Below, piece after piece: positions 8,272 to 16,518 of a DNA stretch of 64,000 nucleotides. A program made the position numbers and the translations under genes. Position 1 is the stretch's first letter; each line of letters starts with the position of its first letter. The stretch comes from Streptomyces typhae (GTDB taxonomy: Bacteria > Actinomycetota > Actinomycetes > Streptomycetales > Streptomycetaceae), in assembly GCF_009755605.1 (NCBI RefSeq), contig NZ_WPNZ01000028.1, positions 26,823 to 90,822 of the forward strand. The letters are read 5' to 3'. Below the pieces are notes generated by a model. It did not search any database. It was not told the DNA's origin and was given only the letters and a program-made list of their open reading frames with translations.

Positions 8272-9711
8272 CTAGCCCTCGATCGACGTCATCACGTGCT
8301 TGATGCGCGTGTAGTCGTCGAACCCGTAAGCCGAGAGGTCCTTGCCGTAGCCGGACTTCTTGAAGCCGCCGTGCGGCATCTCCGCGACCAGCGGGATGTG
8401 GGTGTTGATCCACACGCAGCCGAAGTCGAGGGCCTTGGACAGGCGCATCGCACGCGCGTGGTCCTTGGTCCACACCGAGGAGGCGAGGGCGTACTCGACG
8501 CCGTTCGCGTACTCGACGGCCTGCGCCTCGTCCGTGAAGGACTGGACGGTGATGACGGGGCCGAAGACCTCGTGCTGGATGATCTCGTCGTCCTGCTTGA
8601 GGCCCGAGACGACGGTCGGCGCGAAGAAGTAGCCCTTCCCGCCGACCCGCTGGCCGCCCGCCTCGACCTTGGCGTGCGCGGGCAGCCGCTCGATGAAGCC
8701 GGACACCTGCTTCAGCTGGTTGGCGTTGTTGAGCGGGCCGAACAGCACGTCCTCGTCGTCCGGCAGACCCGTCTTGGTGTCGGCGGCGGCCTTGGCAAGC
8801 GCCGTCACGAACTCGTCGTGGATGGACTCGTGCACGAGGACACGGGTCGCGGCCGTACAGTCCTGGCCTGCGTTGAAGAAGCCCGCGACCGAGATGTCCT
8901 CGACGGCCTTGGCGATATCGGTGTCCTCGAAGACGACGACGGGTGCCTTGCCGCCGAGTTCCAGGTGCACCCGCTTGAGGTCCTTGGACGCGGACTCGGC
9001 GACCTGCATGCCGGCGCGCACGGAGCCGGTGATGGACGCCATCGCGGGCGTCCGGTGCTCGACCATGGCGCGGCCGGTGTCACGGTCGCCGCAGATGACG
9101 TTGAAGACGCCGGGCGGCACGACCGAGCCGATGATCTCGGCCATCAGGACCGTCGACGCCGGGGTCGTGTCGGACGGCTTGAGGACGACGGTGTTGCCCG
9201 CGGCGAGCGCCGGGGCGAACTTCCACACGCCCATCATCATGGGGTAGTTCCACGGCGCGACCTGCGCGCAGACGCCGATCGGCTCGCGCCGGACGATGGA
9301 GGTCAGACCCTCCATGTACTCACCGGCGGCGCGCCCTTCGAGCATCCGGGCCGCGCCCGCGAAGAAGCGGATCTGGTCCACCATGGGCGGGATCTCCTCG
9401 GACCGCGTGAGTCCGATCGGCTTGCCCGTGTTCTCGACCTCGGCCGCGATCAGCTCCTCGGCGCGCTCCTCGAACGCGTCGGCGATCTTCAGCAGGGCCT
9501 TCTGCCGCTCCGCGGGCACGAGGTCGCGCCAGGCGGGGAACGCGTCGGCCGCCGCCTTCATGGCGGCGTCCACGTCGGCCTGACCCGACAGCGGTGCCAC
9601 CGCATACGCCTCGCCGGTCGCCGGGTTGATCACCTCGGTGGTCCGCCCGTCGGCCGCGTCCCGGAATTCGCCGTTGATGTAGTTGCGCAGACGGCGCAGC
9701 TCGGTGGTCAC
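8272..9711 (-). CDS. Gamma-aminobutyraldehyde dehydrogenase-like NAD(P)-dependent aldehyde dehydrogenase
   Basis: This 479-residue aldehyde dehydrogenase has the general-base Glu in LELGGKAPVVVF, the catalytic Cys in FFNAGQDCTAATR, and the cofactor-binding block APWNYPMMM. Its closest family in my judgement is gamma-aminobutyraldehyde dehydrogenase, which oxidises 4-aminobutanal from putrescine to GABA. The GTG at 9711 has AGGAGG 7-8 nt upstream. The Lrp-type regulator and a class III aminotransferase are divergent from it. Together these could convert putrescine to aminobutanal, then GABA, then succinate semialdehyde. The substrate assignment is inference. Confidence 0.87.
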   Translation of the reverse strand: MTTELRRLRNYINGEFRDAADGRTTEVINPATGEAYAVAPLSGQADVDAAMKAAADAFPAWRDLVPAERQKALLKIADAFEERAEELIAAEVENTGKPIGLTRSEEIPPMVDQIRFFAGAARMLEGRAAGEYMEGLTSIVRREPIGVCAQVAPWNYPMMMGVWKFAPALAAGNTVVLKPSDTTPASTVLMAEIIGSVVPPGVFNVICGDRDTGRAMVEHRTPAMASITGSVRAGMQVAESASKDLKRVHLELGGKAPVVVFEDTDIAKAVEDISVAGFFNAGQDCTAATRVLVHESIHDEFVTALAKAAADTKTGLPDDEDVLFGPLNNANQLKQVSGFIERLPAHAKVEAGGQRVGGKGYFFAPTVVSGLKQDDEIIQHEVFGPVITVQSFTDEAQAVEYANGVEYALASSVWTKDHARAMRLSKALDFGCVWINTHIPLVAEMPHGGFKKSGYGKDLSAYGFDDYTRIKHVMTSIEG

Positions 9712-9867
9712 TGCCAAGCCCTCCTGTCCAATGGGTGAGACACCCACCCTAGTCCGTACACCGACGCTTTCAACATACCCGGCCACCCAGAACTGCGAAA
9801 TCCGTGTACTGAGACTCTCGAAGCAACGAAATTCATCGCTACGACCTTGCGGAACAGACGAGACGTC

Positions 9868-10377
9868 GTGCACAGTGAAGTCGTGGCAAGTCGTAGCGCA
9901 GACCCCAGCAGCTCCCGCGGCGGGACGAATCCGTCCATCGACGCCGTCTCCCTGGCGATCATCGAGCAGCTCCAGGAGGACGGCCGCCGTCCGTACGCGG
10001 CCATCGGCAAGGCCGTCGGCCTCTCCGAGGCGGCCGTGCGCCAGCGGGTGCAGAAGCTGCTCGACCAGGGCGTGATGCAGATCGTGGCCGTCACGGACCC
10101 GCTCACCGTGGGCTTCCGCAGGCAGGCGATGGTCGGCATCGACGTCGAGGGCGACGTGGACCCGGTCGCGGACGCCGTGGCCGCCATGCCGGAGGCGGAG
10201 TACGTGGTGATGACCGCGGGTTCCCACGACCTCCTGGTCGAGATCGTCTGCGAGGACGACGACCACCTGCTCGAAGTCATCAACAAACGGATCCGCGCGC
10301 TCCCCGGCGTGCGCTCCACCGAGAGCTTCGTCTACCTCAAGCTCAAGAAGCAGACCTACATGTGGGGAACCCGATAG
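9868..10377 (+). CDS. Lrp/AsnC family transcriptional regulator
   Basis: This protein of about 169 residues has an N-terminal winged helix-turn-helix (AIIEQLQEDGRRPYAAIGKA, then VGLSEAAVRQRVQKLL) and a C-terminal RAM/ligand-binding domain (GDVDPVADAVAAM, then EYVVMTAGSHDLLVEIVCED). Members bind amino acids or related metabolites. The aminotransferase starts 2 bp after its stop, so the two are co-transcribed, and the aldehyde dehydrogenase is divergent. It probably regulates both, in response to a polyamine or GABA metabolite. The start is uncertain: GTG at 9868 or 9883; a TTG at 9847 is less likely. Confidence 0.88.
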   Translation: MHSEVVASRSADPSSSRGGTNPSIDAVSLAIIEQLQEDGRRPYAAIGKAVGLSEAAVRQRVQKLLDQGVMQIVAVTDPLTVGFRRQAMVGIDVEGDVDPVADAVAAMPEAEYVVMTAGSHDLLVEIVCEDDDHLLEVINKRIRALPGVRSTESFVYLKLKKQTYMWGTR

Positions 10378-10379
10378 CC

Positions 10380-11744
10380 GTGAGCACCAAGGACCTCAGC
10401 CGAACCGCGTACGACCACCTGTGGATGCACTTCACCCGCATGTCGTCGTACGAGAACGCGCCCGTTCCCACCATCGTGCGTGGCGAAGGGACCTACATCT
10501 ACGACGACAAGGGCAAGAAGTACCTCGACGGTCTCGCGGGCCTGTTCGTGGTCCAGGCCGGGCACGGCCGCAGGGAGCTCGCCGAAGTCGCCGCCAAGCA
10601 GGCCGCCGACCTGGCGTTCTTCCCCATCTGGTCGTACGCGCACCCCGCGGCCGTCGAACTGGCGGAGCGCCTCGCGCACCACGCCCCCGGCGATCTGAAC
10701 AAGGTCTTCTTCACCACCGGCGGCGGCGAGGCCGTCGAGACCGCGTGGAAGCTGGCGAAGCAGTACCACAAGCTCACCGGCAACCACACGAAGTACAAGG
10801 TCATCTCGCGCGCGGTCGCCTACCACGGCACCCCGCAGGGCGCCCTGTCCATCACCGGCCTGCCCGCCCTGAAGGCCCCCTTCGAGCCGCTGGTCCCCGG
10901 CGCCCACAAGGTTCCGAACACCAACATCTACCGCGCGCCGATCCATGGCGACGACCCCGAGGCGTTCGGCCGCTGGGCCGCCGACCAGATCGAGCAGGAG
11001 ATCCTCTTCGAGGGCCCCGAGACGGTCGCCGCCGTCTTCCTGGAGCCGGTGCAGAACGCGGGCGGCTGCTTCCCGCCGCCGCCCGGGTACTTCCAGCGCG
11101 TCCGGGAGATCTGCGACAAGTACGGCGTGCTGCTCGTCTCCGACGAGGTCATCTGCGCCTTCGGCCGCCTCGGCACGATGTTCGCCTGCGACAAGTTCGG
11201 CTACGTCCCCGACATCATCACCTGCGCCAAGGGCATGACCTCGGGCTACTCCCCGATCGGCGCCGCGATCATCTCGGACCGCATCGCCGAGCCGTTCTAC
11301 AAGGGCGACAACACCTTCCTGCACGGCTACACCTTCGGCGGCCACCCGGTCTCCGCCGCCGTCGGCCTCGCCAACCTCGACCTCTTCGAGCGCGAGGGCC
11401 TCAACCAGCACGTCCTCGACAACGAGGGCGCGTTCCTGACGACCCTGCAGAAGCTGCACGACCTGCCGATCGTCGGCGACGTCCGCGGCAACGGCTTCTT
11501 CTACGGCATCGAACTCGTCAAGGACAAGGCCACCAAGGAGTCCTTCTCCGACGAGGAGTCGGAGCGGGTGCTCTACGGCTTCGTCTCCAAGAAGCTCTTC
11601 GAGTACGGCCTGTACTGCCGCGCCGACGACCGCGGTGACCCGGTCATCCAGCTGTCGCCGCCGCTGATCTCGGACCAGTCCACGTTCGACGAGATCGAGG
11701 GCATCGTGCGGCAGGTCCTCACGGAGGCCTGGACCAAGATCTGA
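10380..11744 (+). CDS. Class III PLP-dependent aminotransferase (putrescine/GABA type)
   Basis: This 454-residue aspartate aminotransferase family class III enzyme has TTGGGEAVETAWKLAKQYH (phosphate-binding region), SDEVICAFGRLGTMF with the PLP-contacting Asp, and the Schiff-base Lys in ITCAKGMTSGYSP. Members transfer the omega-amino group of putrescine, GABA or beta-alanine to pyruvate or 2-oxoglutarate. Its position 2 bp after the Lrp gene and near a gamma-aminobutyraldehyde dehydrogenase suggests putrescine or GABA as donor. The GTG at 10380 was chosen over the in-frame GTG at 10362 because the latter overlaps the regulator; GGGGA lies about 11 nt upstream. A strong hairpin follows. Confidence 0.88.
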   Translation: MSTKDLSRTAYDHLWMHFTRMSSYENAPVPTIVRGEGTYIYDDKGKKYLDGLAGLFVVQAGHGRRELAEVAAKQAADLAFFPIWSYAHPAAVELAERLAHHAPGDLNKVFFTTGGGEAVETAWKLAKQYHKLTGNHTKYKVISRAVAYHGTPQGALSITGLPALKAPFEPLVPGAHKVPNTNIYRAPIHGDDPEAFGRWAADQIEQEILFEGPETVAAVFLEPVQNAGGCFPPPPGYFQRVREICDKYGVLLVSDEVICAFGRLGTMFACDKFGYVPDIITCAKGMTSGYSPIGAAIISDRIAEPFYKGDNTFLHGYTFGGHPVSAAVGLANLDLFEREGLNQHVLDNEGAFLTTLQKLHDLPIVGDVRGNGFFYGIELVKDKATKESFSDEESERVLYGFVSKKLFEYGLYCRADDRGDPVIQLSPPLISDQSTFDEIEGIVRQVLTEAWTKI

Positions 11745-11786
11745 CCCGATCCGATCCAGCTGTACGCGGCCCGTACGCGGCCCGTA

Positions 11787-11847
11787 CGCGGCCCGGGTGC
11801 GACCGTCCGAGTGAGAATTCGGATGAGACTTGCGCACCCGGGCCGCG
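11787..11847 (+). terminator. Long inverted repeat after the aminotransferase
   Basis: CGCGGCCCGGGTGCG (11787-11801) is the exact reverse complement of 11833-11847, a 15-bp stem with a 31-nt loop. The left arm grows out of a short GTACGCGGCCC direct repeat (about 11763-11793). It is a likely terminator for the Lrp/aminotransferase operon. Confidence 0.6.
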
Positions 11848-11956
11848 TCCATGTCCGGCCCCCGGCGCCGACTACCTAGCGTGCCCAGTGACCGATCGGC
11901 CCAGCCTTCGTTCCCCCGTACAGGGGAGGCATTCTGACTGAACCGAGGTGTACGCC

Positions 11957-13501
11957 ATGGTGGCCCAGCCGGACAACGACGTGCTGTGGGCACGCGCCCT
12001 GCACGTCACACTCGACGGCTCCCCCGCGCTCACGGGCGTCTCGCTCGGTGTCCGCGAGCGCGAGATCCTCGCCGTCGGCGGTCCGCGCGGCAGCGGCAAG
12101 ACGACGCTGCTGCGCTGCCTCTCCGGTCAACTGCTGCCCCGCGAGGGCGAGGTGTGGTTCAACTCCGCCCCCGTGCACACCATGGGCCCCCTGGTGCGCG
12201 AACGTCTGCGCCGCGACCGCTTCGGCTGGATCGACCCCGAGCCCCGGCTCGTACCGGAACTCAACGCCTGGGAGAACGCCGCGCTCGGCCTGATGCTGCG
12301 CGGCGGCCACCGGCGCAGCGCCCGCACCGCCGCCCACGAGTGGCTGGAGCGCCTCGACATCGGCGGCTGCGCGCACAAGCGCCCCGGTGCCCTCACCCAG
12401 GCCGAGCGGCAGCGCGTCGCCATCGCCCGCGCCCTGGCCTGCGCGCCGTCCGTACTGTTCGCGGACGAGCCCACCGCGCCCCTGCACCGCGCCGACCGCG
12501 CACAGGTCCTGCGCACCCTGACGACCGCGGCCCGCTCCCACGGCATCACCGTCGTCCTAGCCACCCACGACGCGGAGGTGGCGTCCCTCGCCGACCGCAC
12601 GGTGTCACTGCTCGACGGGCGGCGGGTGCGGACGGTACGACTGCCGGAGGAGGATCTCGGCGCCCCCGACGTGGAGGCGGGCGCCGGTGCTAGGGGTACC
12701 CCTGGTGCAGGGGGTACCCCCGGTGCCGGGGTCACCGGCGGCGTGGAGGTCGCTGTCGGCACGACGGTCGCTGTGGCCGCTGCCGAGGCTGTGGGCACCT
12801 TTCAGCGCACGAGCGCTGAGTGCACTGCGGTGCCCGCAGGCGCCGCGGGCAGCGCAGGCACCGCGGGCACCACAGGCACTGCAGGCAGCGCAGGCACTGC
12901 AGGCAGCGCAGACGCTGGGGGCATCGCAGGCACTGCGAGCACCACAGGCACCGCGGGCACCACAGGCACCGCGGGCACCACAGGCACCGCGGGCAGCGCA
13001 GGCACCGCGGGCACCGCAGACGCCATGAGCACCACGGGCGCCGGAGACACCACGGGCACCTCGGGCAGCGCAGGCACTGCAGGCAGCGCAGACGCTGGGG
13101 GCATCGCAGGCACTGCGGGCACCACAGGCACTGCGGGCACCACAGGCACCGCAGGCACCACAGGCACTGGGGGCACCGCAGACGCTGGGGGCACCGCAGG
13201 CACCGCAGACGCCATGAGCACCACAGCCCCTTCCAGCGCAGACAACGCCACCAGCGCCCAGGACTCCGACACCCCGGACGCCACCAACGCCTCTGCCACC
13301 CCAGGTGCCTCCAACGCCTCTGCCACTCCAGTTGCCCTCGGTGCCACATCTGCCCCAGATACCCCAGACGCCTCCGCCACCCCACAGACCCCGGGCACCC
13401 CCCAGGCCCCCGGCACCCCGGAGGCCCAAGCCGCTCCCGACAGCTCCGCCACCCCCGGCTCCGACACCGAAGGCCGGGCCGCGTGCTCGCTCTCCGTCTA
13501 G
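11957..13501 (+). CDS. ABC transporter ATP-binding protein with long Gly-X-X repeat tail
   Basis: This protein of 514 residues has two very different halves. Residues 1-230 are an ABC ATPase of the LolD/MacB-like export type: Walker A GPRGSGKTT, Walker B SVLFADEPT, and H-loop LATHDAEV. The signature motif is degenerate: LTQAERQRVAIARAL in place of LSGGQ. Residues from about 290 to 420 are Gly-X-X repeats rich in Ala, Thr and Ser, followed by a Pro/Ala/Thr-rich tail to the end. The start is ATG 11957 (GAGG about 9 nt upstream). The permease gene overlaps its last 19 bp, so they are co-translated partners. The substrate is unknown. Confidence 0.82.
   Translation: MVAQPDNDVLWARALHVTLDGSPALTGVSLGVREREILAVGGPRGSGKTTLLRCLSGQLLPREGEVWFNSAPVHTMGPLVRERLRRDRFGWIDPEPRLVPELNAWENAALGLMLRGGHRRSARTAAHEWLERLDIGGCAHKRPGALTQAERQRVAIARALACAPSVLFADEPTAPLHRADRAQVLRTLTTAARSHGITVVLATHDAEVASLADRTVSLLDGRRVRTVRLPEEDLGAPDVEAGAGARGTPGAGGTPGAGVTGGVEVAVGTTVAVAAAEAVGTFQRTSAECTAVPAGAAGSAGTAGTTGTAGSAGTAGSADAGGIAGTASTTGTAGTTGTAGTTGTAGSAGTAGTADAMSTTGAGDTTGTSGSAGTAGSADAGGIAGTAGTTGTAGTTGTAGTTGTGGTADAGGTAGTADAMSTTAPSSADNATSAQDSDTPDATNASATPGASNASATPVALGATSAPDTPDASATPQTPGTPQAPGTPEAQAAPDSSATPGSDTEGRAACSLSV
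12837..13220 (+). repeat. Collagen-like Gly-X-X coding repeat with a 180-bp duplication
   Basis: Within the ABC ATPase gene, 9-bp blocks such as GGCACCGCGGGCACCACA encode GTAGTT repeats with Gly at every third residue. Positions 12885-12948 and 13065-13128 are nearly identical at an exact 180-bp offset, including the rarer words encoding SADAGGIAG and TADAMSTT. This points to slippage or unequal crossover inside the gene. Confidence 0.8.
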
Positions 13502-14652
13502 CGCGCGGCGCTCACCCCCTGGTCCAGCTGCGACGCCTCCTCGTCGCGGCCGCGTCGGCCGGTACCGGCTTCCTGCTGCTCTGCACCCTCGCGTACGCGC
13601 TCAGCCACCCGGCGTCCACCGGGTCGGCCCTGCGGCTCGCCTGGTGCACAGCTCCGCTCGCCGCCACGGTGTACTTCGCCGTCACCGTGGCCCGTACCGA
13701 CCCCGGCACCAAACCGCGCCCGGGACTCGCGGCCATCGGCCTCGGGCCCGGCCGGCTCATGGTGATCGCCGCCATGACGACGGCCGTGGCCTGCACCCTC
13801 GGCTCGATGGTGGCGCTGCTCTTCTTCCTGCACCTGCGCGGCGACCTCACGGGCCTGCCCTTCGACGGCGCGGCCCCCGAACTCCTCGCCGCCGACCGGC
13901 CGCTGCCGCTCGCCGCCACCCTGACGCTGCTCGCCCTCGTACCGCTCGCCGCGTCCGTCGCCAGCGCCCTGCTCCTCCGCCCCCGACCGGCCCGCCCCGG
14001 CACCGCGCCCGAGCCGGACGCCCCCGGGCGCCCCGGCGCCGTACCCGGCGGCCTGCCCTGGGGCGTCGCGCTGCTCACCGCGGGCCTCGCCGCCGAGACC
14101 TACGCGACCCGCGGCGGCGCGGAACCGGGCGCACGGATGCCCGGCGGCCTCGGCGGGAGCCCCGTCGGCGCCCTCGCGGGCTGGGGCCTCACCGCCATCG
14201 GTCTCGCCCTCGCCGGGCCCGCCCTCACCCATCTCTGCGGAAGGCTGCTGCAAGCGGCGCGCCCCGGAGCCCTGCGGCTGCTCGCGGGGCGCGTGCTCCA
14301 GCAGGAGGCCCGGCGCATCGGCCGCCCCCTCGGCGTCGTGTGCGCGGTGGCGTCGGGCGCGTACACGGCGAGCACGCTGTACGCCGGCACGGGCGGCGAC
14401 GGATCGGCCGTCGGCCCGCTGACCACGCTCGGCGCACTGCTCGTCGCGGGCTGCGCCCTCCTGACCCTGGCCACGGCCGCGGTCGAGGCCAAGCACGCGC
14501 GAGCGGACACCACGGCGGCCCTGCTGCGCCTCGGGGCCCCCGCGGCGCTCCTGCGGGGCTGTGCCGCGCTGCGGGCGGGGGCGCTGTTCGCGGTGTTCGG
14601 GCCGGTCACCTGGGTGGTGGCGGAGCTGGCCGCGATGCCGCTGACCCGCTGA
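13483..14652 (+). CDS. ABC transporter permease-like membrane protein
   Basis: This 389-residue membrane protein starts at a GTG inside the end of the ATPase gene, with GAAGG 9 nt upstream. Several hydrophobic segments are visible: LLVAAASAGTGFLLLCTLAY, LAATVYFAVTVA, LMVIAAMTTAVACTLGSMVA, LAATLTLLALVPLAASVASA, ALLTAGLAAE, LGALLVAGCALLTLATA and a C-terminal ALFAVFGPVTWVVAELAAM. The topology (clusters of TMs separated by a long loop) resembles FtsX/MacB-type permeases without a clear extracellular domain. It has no recognisable name. It almost certainly works with the overlapping ATPase. Confidence 0.75.
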   Translation: MLALRLARGAHPLVQLRRLLVAAASAGTGFLLLCTLAYALSHPASTGSALRLAWCTAPLAATVYFAVTVARTDPGTKPRPGLAAIGLGPGRLMVIAAMTTAVACTLGSMVALLFFLHLRGDLTGLPFDGAAPELLAADRPLPLAATLTLLALVPLAASVASALLLRPRPARPGTAPEPDAPGRPGAVPGGLPWGVALLTAGLAAETYATRGGAEPGARMPGGLGGSPVGALAGWGLTAIGLALAGPALTHLCGRLLQAARPGALRLLAGRVLQQEARRIGRPLGVVCAVASGAYTASTLYAGTGGDGSAVGPLTTLGALLVAGCALLTLATAAVEAKHARADTTAALLRLGAPAALLRGCAALRAGALFAVFGPVTWVVAELAAMPLTR

Positions 14653-14822
14653 CACACCGAGCCGCCGACCCGCCGATCGCACACGGCCGAAAACTCGTAC
14701 GGAGAATTTTCGCCGAAGGCGATGAGTTCCGCGCCGGGGGGACGTCTAATCCTCCGTAAGACGCACACACGCGCTTACGCGAGACACACGCACCCCACGC
14801 GGAACACCCACGGGAGACGCAC

Positions 14823-15227
14823 ATGTACCAGCAGATGATCTTCGTGAACCTGGCCGTGAACGATGTCGCCGCTTCGCGGAAGTTCTTCACCGAGCTGGGC
14901 TACTCGATCAACGAGCAGTTCTCGACGGAGGACTGTGCCTGTGTGACGATCAGCGACACGATCGTCGCGATGATGCTCAGCACGTCGCACTACCAGCAGT
15001 TCACCACCAAGGAGATCGCGGACGCCACCAAGACCAGCGAGGCGCTGCTCGGCCTGAGCGCCGAGAGCCGCACCGCGGTGGACGAGCTGGTCGACAAGGC
15101 CGTCGCGGCGGGTGGCACGGCGGGCAAGGTCCAGGACTACGGCTTCATGTACGGCCGTGCCTTCGACGACCTGGACGGCCACACCTGGGAGATCATCTGG
15201 ATGGACCCGTCGCAGGTCGAGGGCTGA
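14823..15227 (+). CDS. VOC family protein (glyoxalase/bleomycin resistance fold)
   Basis: This 134-residue protein has the beta-alpha-beta-beta-beta VOC modules: MIFVNLAVNDVAASRKFF at the N terminus and GRAFDDLDGHTWEIIW at the C terminus with the metal-type Glu in the last strand. VOC proteins include metal-dependent lyases, dioxygenases and drug-binding resistance proteins; the members closest in pattern are annotated only as glyoxalase-like. The ATG at 14823 has GGGAG about 7 nt upstream. It stands alone with 170 bp of upstream sequence for its own promoter. Confidence 0.85.
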   Translation: MYQQMIFVNLAVNDVAASRKFFTELGYSINEQFSTEDCACVTISDTIVAMMLSTSHYQQFTTKEIADATKTSEALLGLSAESRTAVDELVDKAVAAGGTAGKVQDYGFMYGRAFDDLDGHTWEIIWMDPSQVEG

Positions 15228-15264
15228 GTCGAACGCCTCGACACGGGGTGCTTAGCATGGGCGG

Positions 15265-16395
15265 ATGCTGCCTTCCGAAGCATCCGCCCCGCGGACCGGC
15301 GACCGCGAGATCGAGACCCTCGCCGCATTCGACGAGGTCATGGCGGTACGCGGCTCGCTCGCCGGACTCCGCGTCCAGGCCGTCGACCTGACGGACCGTA
15401 CGGCCGCCCTGCTGGGCGCCGACACGGCGGACGCCGTGTTCCTCGGCTGCCCCATGACGGAGGAGGCCGCCGCCCATGTGCGGGCCGGCGGGGCACTGGT
15501 CTTCCCGCCCGTGCCGGGCCTGCCGTTCGACCCCTACCGCGCGCTCCTCTACACGCCCGACGACCTGTTCGCGGGCCTGGCCGACGGCGGGTACGAGGTG
15601 ACGCCGGACGCCCGCGCGTACACCTGGTTCCAGGAGACCAAGGCCGACGGGGACGTCTTCGCCTCGATGCTGCGGGCCGTGCACGACGACTCCGTCTCCG
15701 ACGCGCTCGACGAACTCCTCGTCGGCGCACGGGTGGTGGGTGTCATGGGCGGACACGCGATGGCCCGCGGCACGGAGGAGTACGCGGGCGCCGCGCGGCT
15801 CGGGCGGCAGCTCGCACGGGACGGCTTCACGGTGGCCACCGGGGGCGGCCCCGGCGCCATGGAGGCAGCGAACCTCGGGGCGTACGCCGCCGGGTACGAC
15901 GACGCGATGCTGGACGAGGCGCTTGTGCTCCTCGCCAAGGCGCCGTCGTTCACCCCGTCGGTGACGGAGTGGGCGCGGGCGGCCTTCGCCGTGCGGGAGC
16001 GCTGGCCCTCCGGGGGCGAGTCCGTGGGCATCCCCACCTGGTTCTACGGCCACGAGCCGCCGAACGCCTTCGCCTCGCACCTGGCCAAGTACTTCGCCAA
16101 CGCCACCCGCGAGGACGGTCTCCTCGCCCGGTCCACCGCGGGCGTCGTCTTCCTGCCGGGTGCCGCGGGCACCGTCCAGGAGATCTTCGACAACGCGACC
16201 CCCAACTACTACGAGTCCCGCGGCGGCCCGGCCCCCATGGTCCTCGTCGACACCCACCACTGGACCCACCACCTCCCGGCCTGGCCCCTCCTGAAGGCCC
16301 TCGCCACCGACCGCCCGATGGACGCGCGCATCGCGTTGGTGGCGGACGTGGCCGAAGCCCCGACGGCACTGTCCTACTTGTCCCGCAAGCCCTAA
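15265..16395 (+). CDS. LOG family (lysine decarboxylase-like Rossmann) protein
   Basis: This 376-residue protein has the LOG-type nucleotide-binding motif ATGGGPGAMEAANLGAY and, later, FLPGAAGTVQEIFD in place of PGGxGTxxE. LOG proteins cleave nucleoside 5'-monophosphates to free base and ribose phosphate; some make cytokinins. The N-terminal 150 residues include a second Rossmann-like region (AVFLGCPMTEEAAAHVRAGG), so it is longer than the 180-220 residue LOG core. In the second motif one Gly of PGG is Ala, which may alter catalysis. The ATG at 15265 directly abuts a G-rich sequence, so the start is not certain. Confidence 0.82.
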   Translation: MLPSEASAPRTGDREIETLAAFDEVMAVRGSLAGLRVQAVDLTDRTAALLGADTADAVFLGCPMTEEAAAHVRAGGALVFPPVPGLPFDPYRALLYTPDDLFAGLADGGYEVTPDARAYTWFQETKADGDVFASMLRAVHDDSVSDALDELLVGARVVGVMGGHAMARGTEEYAGAARLGRQLARDGFTVATGGGPGAMEAANLGAYAAGYDDAMLDEALVLLAKAPSFTPSVTEWARAAFAVRERWPSGGESVGIPTWFYGHEPPNAFASHLAKYFANATREDGLLARSTAGVVFLPGAAGTVQEIFDNATPNYYESRGGPAPMVLVDTHHWTHHLPAWPLLKALATDRPMDARIALVADVAEAPTALSYLSRKP

Positions 16396-16442
16396 CGGCC
16401 TCGTTCCCTGCGGCGGGGGCCAGCCGTCCCGCTCCCGCTGCG

Positions 16443-16491
16443 CGCTGTGGGCAACTGGTCCGCCAGGGGCGGAACGGGTGGGCACAGCCCA
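16443..16491. repeat. Intergenic element with CTGTGGGCA ... GTGGGCACAG ends
   Basis: This element begins CTGTGGGCAACTGG and ends GGGTGGGCACAG, with a TCCGCC/GGCGGA inverted pair inside. A related copy occurs at 28690-28731, so it is a dispersed element. It lies between the convergent LOG-like and isomerase genes, where it could act as a bidirectional terminator. Confidence 0.6.
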
Positions 16492-16518
16492 CGACGGCGG
16501 GACGGTCGACGGCGAACC

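Noticed and set aside
12605..13429. Cys/Gly-rich and Val/Pro-rich frames on the minus strand over the Gly-X-X repeat
   Set aside because: They are translations of the repeat DNA in other frames; the plus-strand frame is continuous with the ABC ATPase.
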